Below, one piece after another: positions 12,103-24,300 of a stretch of 64,000 bases of DNA. The stretch is from positions 186,001-250,000 of the forward strand of contig OX637626.1 of the NCBI GenBank assembly GCA_951802195.1. Direction: 5' to 3'. The stretch comes from Tausonia pullulans (taxonomy: Eukaryota > Basidiomycota > Tremellomycetes > Cystofilobasidiales > Mrakiaceae). Position numbers and translations under genes: made by a program. A model generated the notes under the pieces. That model did not search any database. It saw nothing but the letters and a program-made list of their open reading frames with translations, and had not been told where the DNA came from. The first letter of the stretch is position 1. Each line of letters starts with the position of its first letter.

Positions 12103-15100
12103 TTAGACGTCCTCAAACTCCTCAATGTCCTCTGTAACCTCGCTGCTCTCAGCCTCCAAGTCCCCTTCCTCGCCCTCACCGTCTCCTGCCTCTCGCGGCG
12201 TAAACATCCGCACGCCCGGGTCCATGCCGTCCTCATCGACGACCTCGGCATCGGCTCCACCCTCGCCAGGCTCAACGGCATCTCCTATGCCCAGGACGCT
12301 CCGCAGGCTCGCGAGCGAGCGCGTCGTTGTCCCGGCTGATGAGTACGGCAACGAGGCGAGTGCCGGAAGTCGAGCGGGATACGTTGGAGGGATGGAGAGG
12401 TGTCGGAGGGAAGGGATGAGGAGCGTCGTGAGACCTCGCCGAGAGATCTGGCCTGGGAGGGGGGTAAATTTTGTATCAGTCGGAGTCCCTCGAGCTGAAA
12501 TCCTCAGAACCTACCAGACGCAATGATCCCCAGGTGTGAGGCCGCCCAGCTTTCGACCTCAGAGACGACCGCCTCGTTGTCGCGCTGCTGCTTGAAGGCC
12601 TCGAAAAAGTCGGGTTTGTACATCTTCTGGCCACGGCTATGTGTACGACGTCAAAAGGAGGAATCAAGGCGTTCTGTTGGACTAAGAAACGCACCGTGGG
12701 ACCGGCGAAGGCAAGCCGTCGAGGATGCCGCGGACCGTGAAATTGAAGGCGTAGGCGATCGAGGTCGGCGACGATTGCCACTACCGTTCAAAACAGCAAA
12801 ACTGGAATGAGTGATAGGACAAGGGCCAGTCGAGTAGGACGAGAAAGACGGACCATGTCCTCGTCCGTCCGCAACGAGTCCGCCCCACTCAATGTCTCCA
12901 TGATGGATGCGCACTCATCAATGTCATTGCAAAAGAGCGGGTAGTTTTGGTGTAGGTACAGGCTGTACAGAGAAGTGTCCACGGGAGCTTCCGTGAAAAG
13001 TGCCTGGGAGCAGTCGCACAGGTCAGTCAGCAGGATGATCGAGGGGATCACGCAAAACTCGACAAACCTCAACGTCGACCCTGGTCTGTCGCTTCTCACG
13101 ATCCGCGAGTTTGTCCGACAGAGGTAGCAATGCGTCTGGCAGAGGGGGGATCGGCTCATCATCCTCGTCTCCGGGATCGTCAACGCCTGTGAAGAAACTG
13201 TCAACGTGGAGCCCTTTCCGATGCAAGATGGTGACGAACGCTTGTTGTAAAGTACCCGACCCAACGCATGCCATAGGGCCAGGCTCTGCTCGCGCCTGGT
13301 CACTGCGTCCAGGCTTAAACCAGAAAGGTTAGCAATCCCTCCTCATTCCTAATCAAGTTAGTAACTCAGCGCTCACAGGGCCTTCAACTCCTTGTTGCCG
13401 CTTGTCGGAGGCTTGCCTCCCCGGCTGCCCCTGCCCGTCGCTTTCTTCCCACTGCTCTTGACCGCAGGTGCCCTGGAGACTTCAAGCTTTGCCATAAATT
13501 GGAGGGCGTTTATCGCGCTTCGTATGTCGCCGTTGGAAGAGTGGACAATGAGCTCGAGTGCCTCGGACGGGGGCGTCGGACCCGAGGCGAGGGCAAGAGT
13601 ACGCTTCAGCGACTTGAGAAGAAGCGTCGGAGCGATTGGATTGAAGCTGTTTGTAGGGGCAGTCTGTCAGGGATTCAGACGGCCTTGAAAAATATGAGAG
13701 ATTAGGCTGGCTGGACGGACCTGACCACTCGCGTGAAGACCCCATCCCCAACCTCGCGTCCGAGCACGCCTCGGACGTTCCATTCCTCGCCACGCCGGTG
13801 GTCCATCCAGCTCTCCTGAGCGCGGCCACTAACACCCGCATCGGTGATGACAATGACAAGTGGGCATGACTCAGGCGTCCAGGCGGTGGCGAACTCGAGG
13901 AGGCTCGCCTGGAAGGCCTCGCGTGTTGTTAGGTGGGAGATGTTGGGGAGGTCGTCGATGAGAAGGAGCTTGCGGGCGGTGGAAGAATACGGCGTCTGAG
14001 AAGATGAGGAAGAGGAAGATGACTCGTTTGAGAGGGAGAGAGAGGGGTAGGCATGTCGAGAGAGGAAAGCAGTGAGGCGAGAGCTGAGGGACTCGGGGCC
14101 TGGCACCCAGCGGTTGGTCGACATAGTCAATTGAGCTGGCTGAACTCTCAAGAAAGATTGAAACTCACCAATAACTCCCCCGATCCCTGCCTCGGACGCG
14201 CCCTCGACCCACTCGACGATTTCCAGCCCAAGCTCCGCGGCGATCGCGCGCACTGTCGCAGTCTTGCCGACGCCCGCCGGACCAGAGAGGGCCAGGATGC
14301 GCTGCAGGACATCTCGATTAATCTGAAGTTCCTGGTTGTCTTACTTGCGTACGTACTCGATACTTTGCGATCTTCGATGTTGACGGGAGCGCAGCGCTGT
14401 TCGACCCGGGAGCATGTGCGAAGGCTTCGATTAGCCAGTCACGGACCTCGTTGACTTTCTTTTTGTGGACGGCGAGATCAGCCTAGCAGAGAAGAAAGTC
14501 AATGAGTCTCTACCCTCCTCCCTTTGTGCGGAAAGACGAGGCAAAACACACCGCGTTCATCGGCGCGTAGAGGTCGGTCCAAAGTCCCACATCTACTCTA
14601 GAAAAAGCGCCTGGCGGTTGCATGGCTGGAGATCGCACGAGTTAATCGTCAGTTTGATTACTTAGTATCATAATTGAACTAGCAGACCCAGTGAAGGCCT
14701 TCCCTTTGCCCTTAGCCTTGTCCCTCCTACCCGGAACGGCAACCTCCACGTCGTCCTCGTCAACCAAGTCGATGATGGGCGCCGCCTTGCGCTTTTTGTC
14801 ACTGGTAGCGCTGCCTTTACTCTGAGGCTTCCTCGTCGACCGTGGGTTCTGTTCTCTACACACACTCTCGTCCTCTTCGGAGGAGGTGAAAGTGAGGTCA
14901 ACTGTCTTGTCCCAACTGCCACTGTCGCCTCGCGTCTTTGACGACGCGTCTGTGGGGAGTGCCGGTCGTGACGGCGGCAGCCCTCTCGCTGCTGCCATCG
15001 ATAACGAGGACGGTGCGAAGTCAAATCGCTGCACCCCCCCTCCCCGAGAATCAGCCATCCAAACACATAAGTAACATCACCGCGAAGGGGCAGGACTCAC

Positions 15101-15262
15101 GGGCGTCCCGAGTCGGCGGAGCGGCTTGCTACCTGCGCCTCCCGACGTCGTCGTAGAGGAGGACGAGTGGGCGAAGCTCATGAGCGTCGTATGCTGCTGT
15201 TGGCTCGCCTTCGGTTTTGAACGAGCGGACGAAGAGGACGAAGCTCGGTCGGAGGGCGCCAT
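12103..15262 (-). CDS. RAD17: Checkpoint clamp loader RAD17/Rad24
   Basis: Rad17 replaces Rfc1 in an alternative RFC complex that loads the 9-1-1 clamp at damaged DNA to start checkpoint signalling in the nucleus. ATG 15260-15262 opens a short Ser-rich exon; the next exon starts at RFDFAPSS. The Walker A motif GPAGVGKT lies near 14270, followed by a Walker B-like LLLIDDLP and the VIVITDAG strand of the AAA+ core. Downstream exons carry LLKSLKRTL, SNGDIRSAINALQF (the sensor 2/lid helix seen in clamp loaders), ALWHALGRVLYNKR and LYLHQNYPLFCNDIDECA, all characteristic of Rad17. The C-terminal tail is very acidic, ending EDIEEFEDV. A long acidic/Ser region sits before the AAA+ domain. The gene converges with the DUF2985 gene, with 160 bp between stops. 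Exact exon ends in the middle third are approximate. Confidence 0.92.
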
Positions 15263-15717
15263 TTGGGAGAGATGTGGGACAGTGAGGGAGTGGTTATACG
15301 AGGGAGAGGGCGAGGCGACTGGCTTTCGACTCTTCGCGCAAGACCGACGGCGGATGGCTGAGGCGCGTCGTTGATTGACCTCCCTGCTCTCTGCTGCCTT
15401 AACATTAGCTTGCTCCACGCCCTGAAGACCGCCGAAGCACTGTTCAATCTGTTGGAGATAGGCAGAGTCGATTCCCTGATACTCGCGCCTCTTCGGACTG
15501 ATTCTCCCACCATGGCGGCCAGTCTGCTTCTCGATGCCTGTTTGAGAGATTCCTGTTTCAAACAGGGTCCCCTGCCCATTTTCTCAGTGGAATCATCCCG
15601 GTCCAGCTCGCAGCTTTCTCAGATTGCTGCTTTCTCACTCGTTAGGTACTGATCTCGCCTTCAAAGCCGGCTCCGCTTGTAGGAATATATATCACCAGAA
15701 CTTCCGTCCTCCTCCCA
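15263..15717. other. Intergenic between CIA30 gene and RAD17
   Basis: This 455 bp stretch between two minus-strand genes holds the CIA30 3' UTR and the RAD17 promoter/leader. Short ORFs here have no recognisable domain. Confidence 0.55.
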
Positions 15718-16739
15718 TCAGCCGCCTCGCCCGAAGAATGAGCGCAGAAGGGCGTACAGCCAGCTGCACCAGCCACTGCCATTCCGCTCAACAGGTACGA
15801 GCGACGCCACCTTGAACGAAAAATCGCCTGTTCTCCGAAAGCATGAAATTCTCAGCTTCATGAAGCATCCTGTGAGAAGATAAGACTCGGTGCTCACCGG
15901 CCTGCTCGTCGAAGTTGGATCGGCACATGAGCGAGATGCTCGTGATGTGATTCGAGTCGAAGGGCTTCTCCGGGGGCGAGGGAAGAGGCCGGCCGCGGAA
16001 CGTCGGAACCAGAGAATGGAAGGGGATATTCACGGTTCTCAAGCTCTAAATAAGAAGAGAGGTAGGTTTCAGCCCGGCAAGATATCTGATGACGGCCAGG
16101 TACCGCACCTCCTCCGAAGCATTTGCGATCGTTGTCGTCGCACTCAGATCTCTCGTGTCGACGTGAGCTTCCCAGTTGATGCCCGACTCCATCCGACCAT
16201 CCGGCCGCCGCTCCGCTTCCTCCGTCTTGAAGGTGATGGTCAAAGTCGTCGGAAGGCGAGGGGATATCGTTGTAGACGTGGACTGATGGCCGCCCTTCTC
16301 CGAGTCGGAGGTAGGCGGGAGGAGTAGCGTGAGGGCAAGGCCAGCATACTTGGGGGAAGGATACGAGAGAGGAGAGTCCTCTCCGAAGGTGTATGACTGA
16401 GAGGCGAAGCCGGCACCACCAAGAGTCGAGGTATCTGTTCCGAGCAAGGGGGAAGATCGAGGGAACGAACGAAAGGAAGAATGCATCGGTGTCATTGAGA
16501 GGTCAGCCCAATGCGCACTAATGCACCCTTTTCATCGAAGGACGATCATGATTGCGCATGTCCAACTGACCGAGGTTGCCAAAGAAGCGAACGCCCTGAG
16601 AGTGATGATGGTGAGAGAGAGCCTCGAGGTGAGAGACAGAAGAGCCACCCCGCACGCGGTCGTCGACTGCTCGCCAGCTGGAGAGGTCAAAGGGGAAAAC
16701 CTTGGAGGAGACTTTTTCTTGATAAGTCGGAAGGAACAT
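15718..16739 (-). CDS. CIA30-family complex I assembly factor (NDUFAF1-like)
   Basis: CIA30/NDUFAF1 proteins help assemble mitochondrial NADH:ubiquinone oxidoreductase. The first exon from ATG 16737-16739 encodes FDLSSWRAVDDRVRGGSS, the family's opening motif (W-x-x-VDDRVxGG), and then VRFFGNL. After a short intron the protein resumes with GGAGFASQSYTFGEDSP and a beta-rich core with YAGLALTLLLP and GINWEAHVDTRD. The next exon gives NIPFHSLVPTFRGRPL and ITSISLMCRSN. The last joins at EQAG to DFSFKVASLV and ends at TGA 15718-15720. No clear mitochondrial targeting peptide precedes the domain, so either the start lies upstream in an unseen exon or this is a non-targeted relative. It shares a 194 bp divergent promoter with BMT2. 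Confidence 0.87.
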
Positions 16740-16933
16740 GAGAAGGAGGGACGAGGGGGGTTGATGGTTGGAAGTCAGACGTTGAAGGGCCAGATTCCAG
16801 CCGAGGTGACGTCTGAGGCCACGCTGGACAGTGCGCAGGTCTGGAAGAGTCTACGAATACCAAGAAGACGAACGCGTGTTGTAACTGCCAACGACGGCGA
16901 CTATCGACGCACGCACTCGCCTCACGATCGAGC
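16740..16933. promoter_or_regulatory. Probable bidirectional promoter, CIA30 / BMT2
   Basis: Divergent start codons are only 194 bp apart, so the promoters are shared or overlapping. No specific element was identified. Confidence 0.45.
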
Positions 16934-18211
16934 ATGGGCAAGACTATACGCAAGAAGAAAGTTGCCGTGACGGCGGCGAGCAAGCGACCCAGCGCGCTGC
17001 CTGCGTCGAAGTCGGCAGCGGGGACGTCGGCGAACGCGACTCGCACTCTCAGTGCGTTCTTCCTCGTTTCCCAGTGGTGCTGCTAGGCATGTCTGCTCAC
17101 AATTTAGTATGTCTCGCCCGCAGTTCGACGCTTCCATGTACTGCTCAAGCGGCAGGCGCAGCTAAAGGGAAAGCTCGCGGTGGTGGCAGTCGCGTCTCCC
17201 GATGACAATGCAAAGGGAAAAGGACGCAAGTCAGCCGGCCAGGAAGAGACCGAGCAGGAGCTGCGAGCAGTAGAGGAGGAGATGGAGTCTCTTGGTGGCT
17301 TGGAGTGGTATCAAGTACGTCTTCTAGCGGCGTCGACCTGTCCCTCTTTTGCGTGCGGTGTTTGACAGGTAACCACCTTTTTGCTTCGTTCAGCGAGGTA
17401 TGATATGGGGTTGTAATGCCTGCGTTGGACCAAGGGATTTCTGACTTGCACACCATCTTTGCAGCATCGACGCTTGGACAATCTAAGGCACGCGGAGGAG
17501 ACTCCTCGCCTGTCCTCGTCAGCTGGCTCAAGGAACTAGGTGTCCATTCGGGCAAGACGAAAGAGTCGCCGCTCAGGTGCTTGGTCGCATAACAGAGAAA
17601 CCCAAATGCTTTGTCGCTGACTGTCTCTACTCCAGAGTGCTCGAGATTGGCGCCCTTGTCCCGGACAATTACGGCGCGCATTCGTGGATCGTCAACACGC
17701 CAATCGACTTGCACTCTCGCCACCCTCTCATTACCGAGCAGGACTTCATGCAACGGCCCGTTCCTGCGCTCTCGGATCCTGTATTCGATGTCGTATCGTG
17801 CTCCTTGGTGCTCAACTTTGTGCCCGAGCCCAAGGACCGAGGTGAGCACGGGTATCTAATAGCTCTTCATGCCAGGCAGTTTCTCTGACTGTCTGTTACC
17901 TACTTCAAATAGGGCGCATGCTCCTCCATACCCTTTCCTTTCTGCCTCCTCCGCTGGCGCGGTCCTTCCTGTTCCTCGTCCTTCCAACACCCTGCGTCCT
18001 GAACTCGCGCTTCCTCTCGATTGATCACCTCACGGGCCTCATGCTGTCTATCGGATACCGCAAGATCCGCGAGCGCTGGAAGGGCGACAAGGGTGTCACG
18101 TACTGGCTGTTTGAGCGGTGCATGCCAGAGAAGGGAGAGGTCGACTGGACGAAGAAGCGGATCTTGGAGGATGGTGGCGGAAAAAACAACTTTGCTGTAC
18201 AACTGCCCTGA
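16934..18211 (+). CDS. BMT2: 25S rRNA adenine-N1 methyltransferase BMT2
   Basis: Bmt2 is a nucleolar SAM-dependent enzyme that makes an m1A in domain IV of 25S rRNA. ATG 16934-16936 starts a lysine-rich N terminus (MGKTIRKKKVAV) suited to nucleolar import. After the first intron comes RRFHVLLKRQAQL, then an acidic linker and LEWYQRASTLGQSKARGGD. The SAM-binding strand is VLEIGALVPDNY. The acidic-residue segments IDLHSRHPLI and QDFMQRPVP follow, and then FDVVSCSLVLNFVP, matching the family's catalytic region. The last exon reads PRGRMLLHTLSFL-like sequence through GLMLSIGYRKIRERWKG and ends at TGA 18209-18211. The motif order and a size near 320 residues agree with the family. Confidence 0.92.
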
Positions 18212-18775
18212 TGTATTGACGCTGTTGAAACAGCTCGGAGGACATGATGCCAGCTTGAAGAGAACGATTGCGCTTGCGCGTGTGCGCACTCCTTCGTGCC
18301 AAGGCCCGTCAGACTTCCGCCGGATGGTGACATCGCGACCTCATCGCATTGACCCGAGGAGAAACGGGTGTCAGATTCTCATAACAGAAGGGAAGGAAAC
18401 AGATTGTGGACCTGTGCTTCGGTCTGTAGCACGCTCTGATTTTTCCATAGTCAAGTCATGGATCTGACGACCTGACGTGGTGGCGGCGTGTGTGCCTGTC
18501 TCGATTCTCCGGTCGGAATACAGATTGGCCTCCGGTCATTCTCGCCCGGTTTCTCCTGTTGCGCCCAGCCGGGCGCGAGTACCAAGGCCCACGCGTGGGA
18601 ATGGAAAGTGGAGGCAGATTCGATGAGTGAGACGGTCCTGCCGCGGGCCGACGAAGATCGATCCACTGTGCTTCGGGACCAAACTACTTCGTGGTTCCAC
18701 TCTCTCCTTCCGACCGTGACCTCGCCTAGACTTAGATTCCTCTTCCATATACCCAGCCTACCCAGTCCGCCCCTC
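18212..18775. other. Intergenic upstream of FAD oxidoreductase
   Basis: This 564 bp stretch holds the BMT2 3' UTR and the promoter and leader of the next gene. No gene or repeat was recognised. Confidence 0.55.
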
Positions 18776-20882
18776 ATGACCGCGCTCAAGGTCGCCGTCG
18801 TCGGCTCGGGGCTCGCCGGCCTCACGTCCGCGTTCCTCGTCCAGACCGAGGCCAAGCGTTTCGGAGTGGAAGTCGAAGTCCACTTGTTTGAGAGGGTCCG
18901 TTCCTCTTACACTCGCCTAAGCATGCACCAGTCGTCTGACGTCGCTCCCACACCACCTGTTCGCTCAGGCTGGCTCCCTCGGCTTCCACTCCTCGTCCCT
19001 CGTGATACCTTCAGTAGCGGCGTCCTCGGGGAGCCCCTCAGGACCTGTTGCTTCTTCCTCGCCAGCCAACGAGAAAGCTGTCTCGACCTCCTGGACCGTC
19101 GATGTTCCCATGCGGTCCTTCCAGGGAGGTGCGTGCTTATGCTGCTCAGGAGTGCTCGTGTCAGGGCCGCCATGGGCTAGGAAAAGGAGGATGAGCAGCG
19201 ACATGGAGGAGCCATCCGCTGGAAGAAAGCGCCTTCGTTGAAGGATATGCGATTGGGCCTCGTCATACGAGCTTCTGCCCAAAGACTGACAACCATTTTG
19301 GACTGTAGGCTATTATCCTCGCCTCATTGAGCTCTACAGCAAGACGCTCTCCCTGGCTATCAAACCGGCGTACTTCACATACTCCTTCTCTCACCTCCTC
19401 CCTGCCGACTCGCCCCCTCGGCTGTCGACGCACTTCCTCTACTCCGGCGCAAACGGACTCTCCATCCCGACCCTCCCTAAGCTCCAGCCTCTGGTCGAGT
19501 CATTAGCGAGGCTTCTGCTCTATGCTGTCTGCTACCTCTATCTCCTCGTCCTCGTCTGCTGCCACCAGTGGCTCGGCTTCCCTGGCGGCACTGTCAACGC
19601 GTGGAAGCACAAAACTGGCAGAGGCCTTTGGGGCGGCGTGATAGGAGACCGATGGGAACAGTTTGTGGAGGAGATTCTTATTGGGCTCTTTGGCGCCGTC
19701 ACGACGACGCAGGACCAATCGGTCGGAGACCTCGACGTTGGACTCATTAATGGTGAGAGTGTGCACAGCTTGGCGGTGATGGCGATAACGCTCGTGTGAT
19801 CGTCGTGCCTGGCGGAGTGCCCACGCTGACGTCTTCTCTGTTGTATGACTTAGGCTACATCTACCACTCGCTCTTCACATCGCATTATACTGTCCCGACC
19901 AACTCGGCTTCCATCTCGAATGCCCTTGTCGCCCCTCTATCTCCTTCCAACGTCCACCTCTCGACGACCATCACCGCCTTTACCAGGGATCCAGTCACCA
20001 ACACCACGAGCGTTTCCTTTCTCCGGGACGAGAAGCGAACCGACCCGGAACGTATGGACGGCTTCAACTCCATCATCGTCGCAACGCAGGCCAACCAGGC
20101 GTGTTATCTTCTAGAGAGTCTCACCGACACGTCGGAGAAACAGAGCAATAGCGGCCTTGGGCAGGTCCTGAAATGCCTCGCCGATTTCCGCTATGAAGTG
20201 CGAGCTTTTATTCGGTTTATATTCATTACCGTGATGCTTCACTGACCTTGCTACTTTCCTCAGCGCACCATCGTCATCAATCACCGCGACGGTTCCCTTC
20301 TTCCAAATCCCCGATCGGACGTCCGAGAACTCAACTTCGTCCGATGCCCTGCCCCACCTTTGACTTTCACGCCTCCATCAGACGGCAAGCGGCTCGACTA
20401 CTTTCCCCCGTCCAAGGCCTCGACGTACACGCAGGCAACCCACATCATCCCCTCGCCTCACCCCTCGGAGCCGCCCGTGTATCAAACGACGAATCCCATC
20501 GTGCCGATCGACCCGGCGACGATTCTGTCGGTTGCCCATCTTGAGCGGTGCGTGTGTGTCGCATCAGATCGCCCAAGGAAGGATTTGCTGACCGACCGCC
20601 GCTGCTCGTCCTCAGAGCACTGCCCACTAAGGCGTCTGCGCGACACGTCCATCGGTTCCGGTGTCTAGACAAGGAGACACTTCAGGGCCACGAGGGCTTC
20701 TGGTTGGTTGGTACGTTGCCGCGCTGCTCTGTCCGCTCTCTCCCCATGCGCAGCTGACCATCGGTCTGATTGATGTAGGGGCGTACGCTTGGGAGGGGAT
20801 CCCGTTGCTGGAGGGTTGTGTCGCGAGCGCCCAGGAGGTCGTCCTGGGCAAGGGGGGCATCTTCGATCGTCACAGTTCATGA
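18776..20882 (+). CDS. FAD/NAD(P)-dependent amine-oxidase-like oxidoreductase
   Basis: The N terminus (ATG 18776) is a dinucleotide-binding beta-alpha-beta unit, VAVVGSGLAGLTSAF, with the GxGxxG pattern and a downstream acidic strand end (VEVHLFER). Exons join to give VDVPMRSFQGGYYPRLIELY, as in the COG2907/amine oxidase group. A strongly hydrophobic stretch (LLLYAVCYLYLLVLVCC, near 19510-19560) could be a membrane helix. The middle carries FNSIIVATQANQA. The last exons give HVHRFRC and then GAYAWEGIPLLEGCVASAQEVV, which is the C-terminal FAD-contact motif. The stop is TGA 20880-20882. Introns lie near 18897-18969, 19131-19308, 19752-19854, 20196-20263, 20549-20615 and 20711-20778. The substrate cannot be named from sequence. 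Related proteins include flavin amine oxidases and uncharacterised bacterial NAD/FAD-binding proteins. Confidence 0.82.
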
Positions 20883-21356
20883 GACGCATCATCCTGGCCG
20901 ATCTCATTTTTTTTTACATGTCACACACTCCTTGGAACGATGCGACGCATCTTGCGCACGTTCGACACAGAGAGGCAACGAGAGACACGCCCGTTCGCAG
21001 CTGAGCCCCGCCCAGACCAAAACGCAAGCGCGCGTGGCCGGCCTCTGCCTTCCCTCGAAAGCGCGTCTGGCAGTGTGTTCTCCTCAACCTCCACCTTGAC
21101 TCCATTCCTACTAGGTTTGCCCTTATCGGCCATCCCTCGCATCTTCTACACCCACCTCGGCCTATCCTCAACAACAACGCCAACTACACCCGCCCAGCGC
21201 AATAGGCTTCCTCTCTGATATCGACCCCGAAGCCCTCCCCACCGGAAGCTCTTCCGCGAACCTCCCCGCCACTCCCACCGAACCTCCCGCCAACGACCTC
21301 GGGCTAGAGTCGCTTCTCTCGCCCGACCGTTCGCCAGGGGCTCACCCACCCGCTAC
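20883..21356. other. Intergenic upstream of IBTK-like gene
   Basis: This 474 bp stretch is CA/CCG-rich leader with a T9 run near 20907-20915. No gene was seen. Confidence 0.55.
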
Positions 21357-24300
21357 ATGACGACGAGTGACTCTCGGCTGCATAATGCTTTCCTCCTCGG
21401 CGCAAAGAAGGAGTTCAGACGGGTCAGTCCAGATGCTTCTCGCCCCCTCTCTCCCCGCATCCTCCCATTCGCGCTCTCCGCTACCACCTGTCCTTCAGGC
21501 TTGACTCGATTCGCTGTTACCCATCGTCTGGGTCGACTTGCTGATTCCTCGTCTGCCCGCTTCTTAGCTTCTCGCTTTGCCAATTGGGTTGTCGAGTCAC
21601 AACGGCGGCAGTAGCCACTTCGGTGGGCCCAGCAGCGGCCCTCGCTCGTGGTCCACCAACGGCAACGTGAGCAGCCTGTACCAGCCTCCAGAAAAGATCG
21701 ACGTCAACGCCCGAGACGTTCTCGGCCGGACGGTTCTCCACCTCGTCGCCTACTCGCTCGAGCCCTCGGCGCTTGAGTTCCTCCGGCTCCTGCTCGATTC
21801 GAACCCGAAGAACGGGCTCCAGGTGAACGCGCAGGATGTCGAGAGCGGCTGGACGGCGCTCCATCGGGCGCTCTACGTCGGCAACCTCGCGGCGGCGAGG
21901 ATCCTTCTTGAGGAAGAGAGGACTGACACTCACGTCAAGGATTGGGAGGGTCTCACCTGCTGGGACCTCTTCAATGGGACTGTCGAAGGGGTGAGTTCGA
22001 CTGAGTCCGACGCTCCCGCCGACGCGTTTCAACGGGGAGCGGATGCACGTGGGACCTGCTTTTTCGTCGCTAATATCTTCTTCGACTGCTCAAAGACAAA
22101 CCCACCAGAGGGCGCCACGATGGGCGATGCTCTCTTCACTTGGGGCGCTAATCGCAACTTCACTCTCGGCACCGACGGCGACCGTGCTCTACCGGAACGG
22201 ATCACGCTCAAGCGAGCGGAGAAGAAGCCGTGCTCCACTGCGTCCGGCGAGGGGGGCGAGAGCGACCGGGGTGATCTCAGGCGCTTTGAAGGTGTTGGCG
22301 TCAGGGACGTGCAGATGTCCAAACTCCACACCGGTGCGTCGTGATCGTGCTGGCAGAGCGAGACGCGACCTGACATCCCCCCACCTTCGCCCCACCGCCT
22401 GTCACTGTCAGGGGTCATAACGACCGAGCGCTCGAGTAACGTCAACTTTTGCGGCTTCGGCTCTGGGGGCCGGCTCGGTATGTAAACGGGACTCTCCTGT
22501 TCTTGAACTAGATCAAACCAGCTAATTCCCTCCTCGTGCGTATCTTCGTCCCTAGGTCGGAATGTCCACGCCCAGATCGACCTCGCGCCCATACCCGACT
22601 TCCCTCAGCAGATTGTCTCCTTGGCGCTCGGCCAGGATCATACGCTGGCGCTCACGTCGTCCGGGTACATTCTTTCGTGGGGCTTGAATCGCTTCGCGAC
22701 TCTCGGCTACCCGGTCGACGCCCCTCCGCTTGGCAGCAAGTTCCAGAAGGAACCCGAGGAAGCTGTTCAAGTCTCCCCCAAGCGGATCGTTGGCCCGCTG
22801 AAGAAAGAGGACGTTAAAGGTGTCGCGGCGAGTCGGTGTTCGAGCGCCTGTTGGACTCAGAGTGCCGTTTGGACGTGGGGCTACAACAATGGCCACCTCG
22901 GCTACGACGTTGGAGCGTCGTCTACCCAGATCCTGCCTCGCAAGGTTGCGGGAGTCTCTCAGCCGGTCCTCGGGCTGGCGCTCACGGACTACGCGCTTGC
23001 GTGCTTGCTCGACTCACATGAGGTCCTCGTCTTCTATCGAGGGGGCTCAACCAAGGTCAACTTCCCTTCACACCCGTTCTTTGCTGAGTCGGCCATCTAT
23101 CGGCCGCCCCAGTTCCTCAACAAGAGGCCTAAGGTCACGAAGGTCACCAGCTCCGGCATCACGTTCGCATGCCTGACCTCGCTCGGCGACGTTTACACTT
23201 TTGTACTGCCAAGCCCGTCCGAGGTCGAGCGCGAGGCGGCGATGGCGGGCGCATCAAGGGACCGGTCAGGGCTTATCAAGCCTCAGCGGGCGTGGGCCTT
23301 GCGAAAGCGCTTTACGGCCGTCCGAGACGTCGCCCTCGGCTCGGACGGTGCCATCATCCTGTGCACGCAGTCTGGCCACGTCTTTGTTCGGACGCGGACC
23401 GCCAAGGCGGCGGGGAGCAACCCGACAGGCTGGTCGTCCTCTAAGACATCCAAGTTTCTGCGCATTCCGTATCTTCAGCGGATCATCAAGGTCTCCGCCA
23501 ACGAGTCGGGGGCATTCGCGGCAATCCGGATCGACGCTACGCCTCAGGCGATCGAGGTTGTTGGCAACTCGGTTGGCGAGGACCTGGTCAGCCTGCAACC
23601 GCACGTCCGTCGGTGGATGGACGGCCGCAAGGGCACCTACCTCCTCGGTCCGGACGAGGCACGCCTGGGCGAGGACGCGGACGAGGACGGCGAGGTCGAG
23701 TCAACGGCCGTTCGACTCGATGTCAAGGTTGCCCATCAGCTCCTTCAGATCACAGACTTCTGGAAGATTGCGGAGGAGTCATCCTCGCTCGCTGGCGTCG
23801 CGGGTAGCAACTGCATCTTGCACGCAGCCGGGCGGGACACGCCGGCCCATCTCGCGGTCGTCGCTGCCCGGAGTCCGGTCCTCTGCCGGCTCGCCTCGGG
23901 CGACCAGCAGGGTTCCTCGGCGGGACCCATCGCGGTCGAGCGTTCGCCTGAGGGGCTGGTCCGCTTCATTCTGCCCCCGGTTGAGCATATCACGGTCCTT
24001 TTGCTCATGCATTATCTCTACACCGACGACATTCCTTCTGTCTGGGACTCGCGTATAGGCACGCGGCTTCAGGAGCTCTCAGCTTCAGGTCGCAGGCTCA
24101 ACGTCATGGCTGTACGAAGCGAGCTGCGTGTTCTCGCCGACGCACTTGAGCTCTCCAGCCTCGCCGACGCGCTCCAATATCACACGAAGACTTGTGTTCC
24201 TCCCTCCCTCGCGAGCGACCTCTCTCGTGCTTTCCAGACCACGCAGACTCTCCTTCCCTCCTCCGCCTCTTCGCCCTCCTTATCCTCCTTCGCTCTCCGT

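Noticed and set aside
12103-15262. RFC1 or another replication factor C subunit
   Set aside because: A Walker A motif alone would fit, but LYLHQNYPLF, the Rad17-type C terminus and the absence of a BRCT domain favour RAD17.
22029-22592. Minus-strand ORF of 187 codons
   Set aside because: It lies opposite the IBTK-like exons and introns. It is GC-driven shadow coding with no domain.
23201-24058. Plus-strand ORF of 285 codons, Arg/Ser-rich
   Set aside because: It is an out-of-frame shadow of the RCC1-BTB exon; its composition is that of a shifted GC-rich frame.
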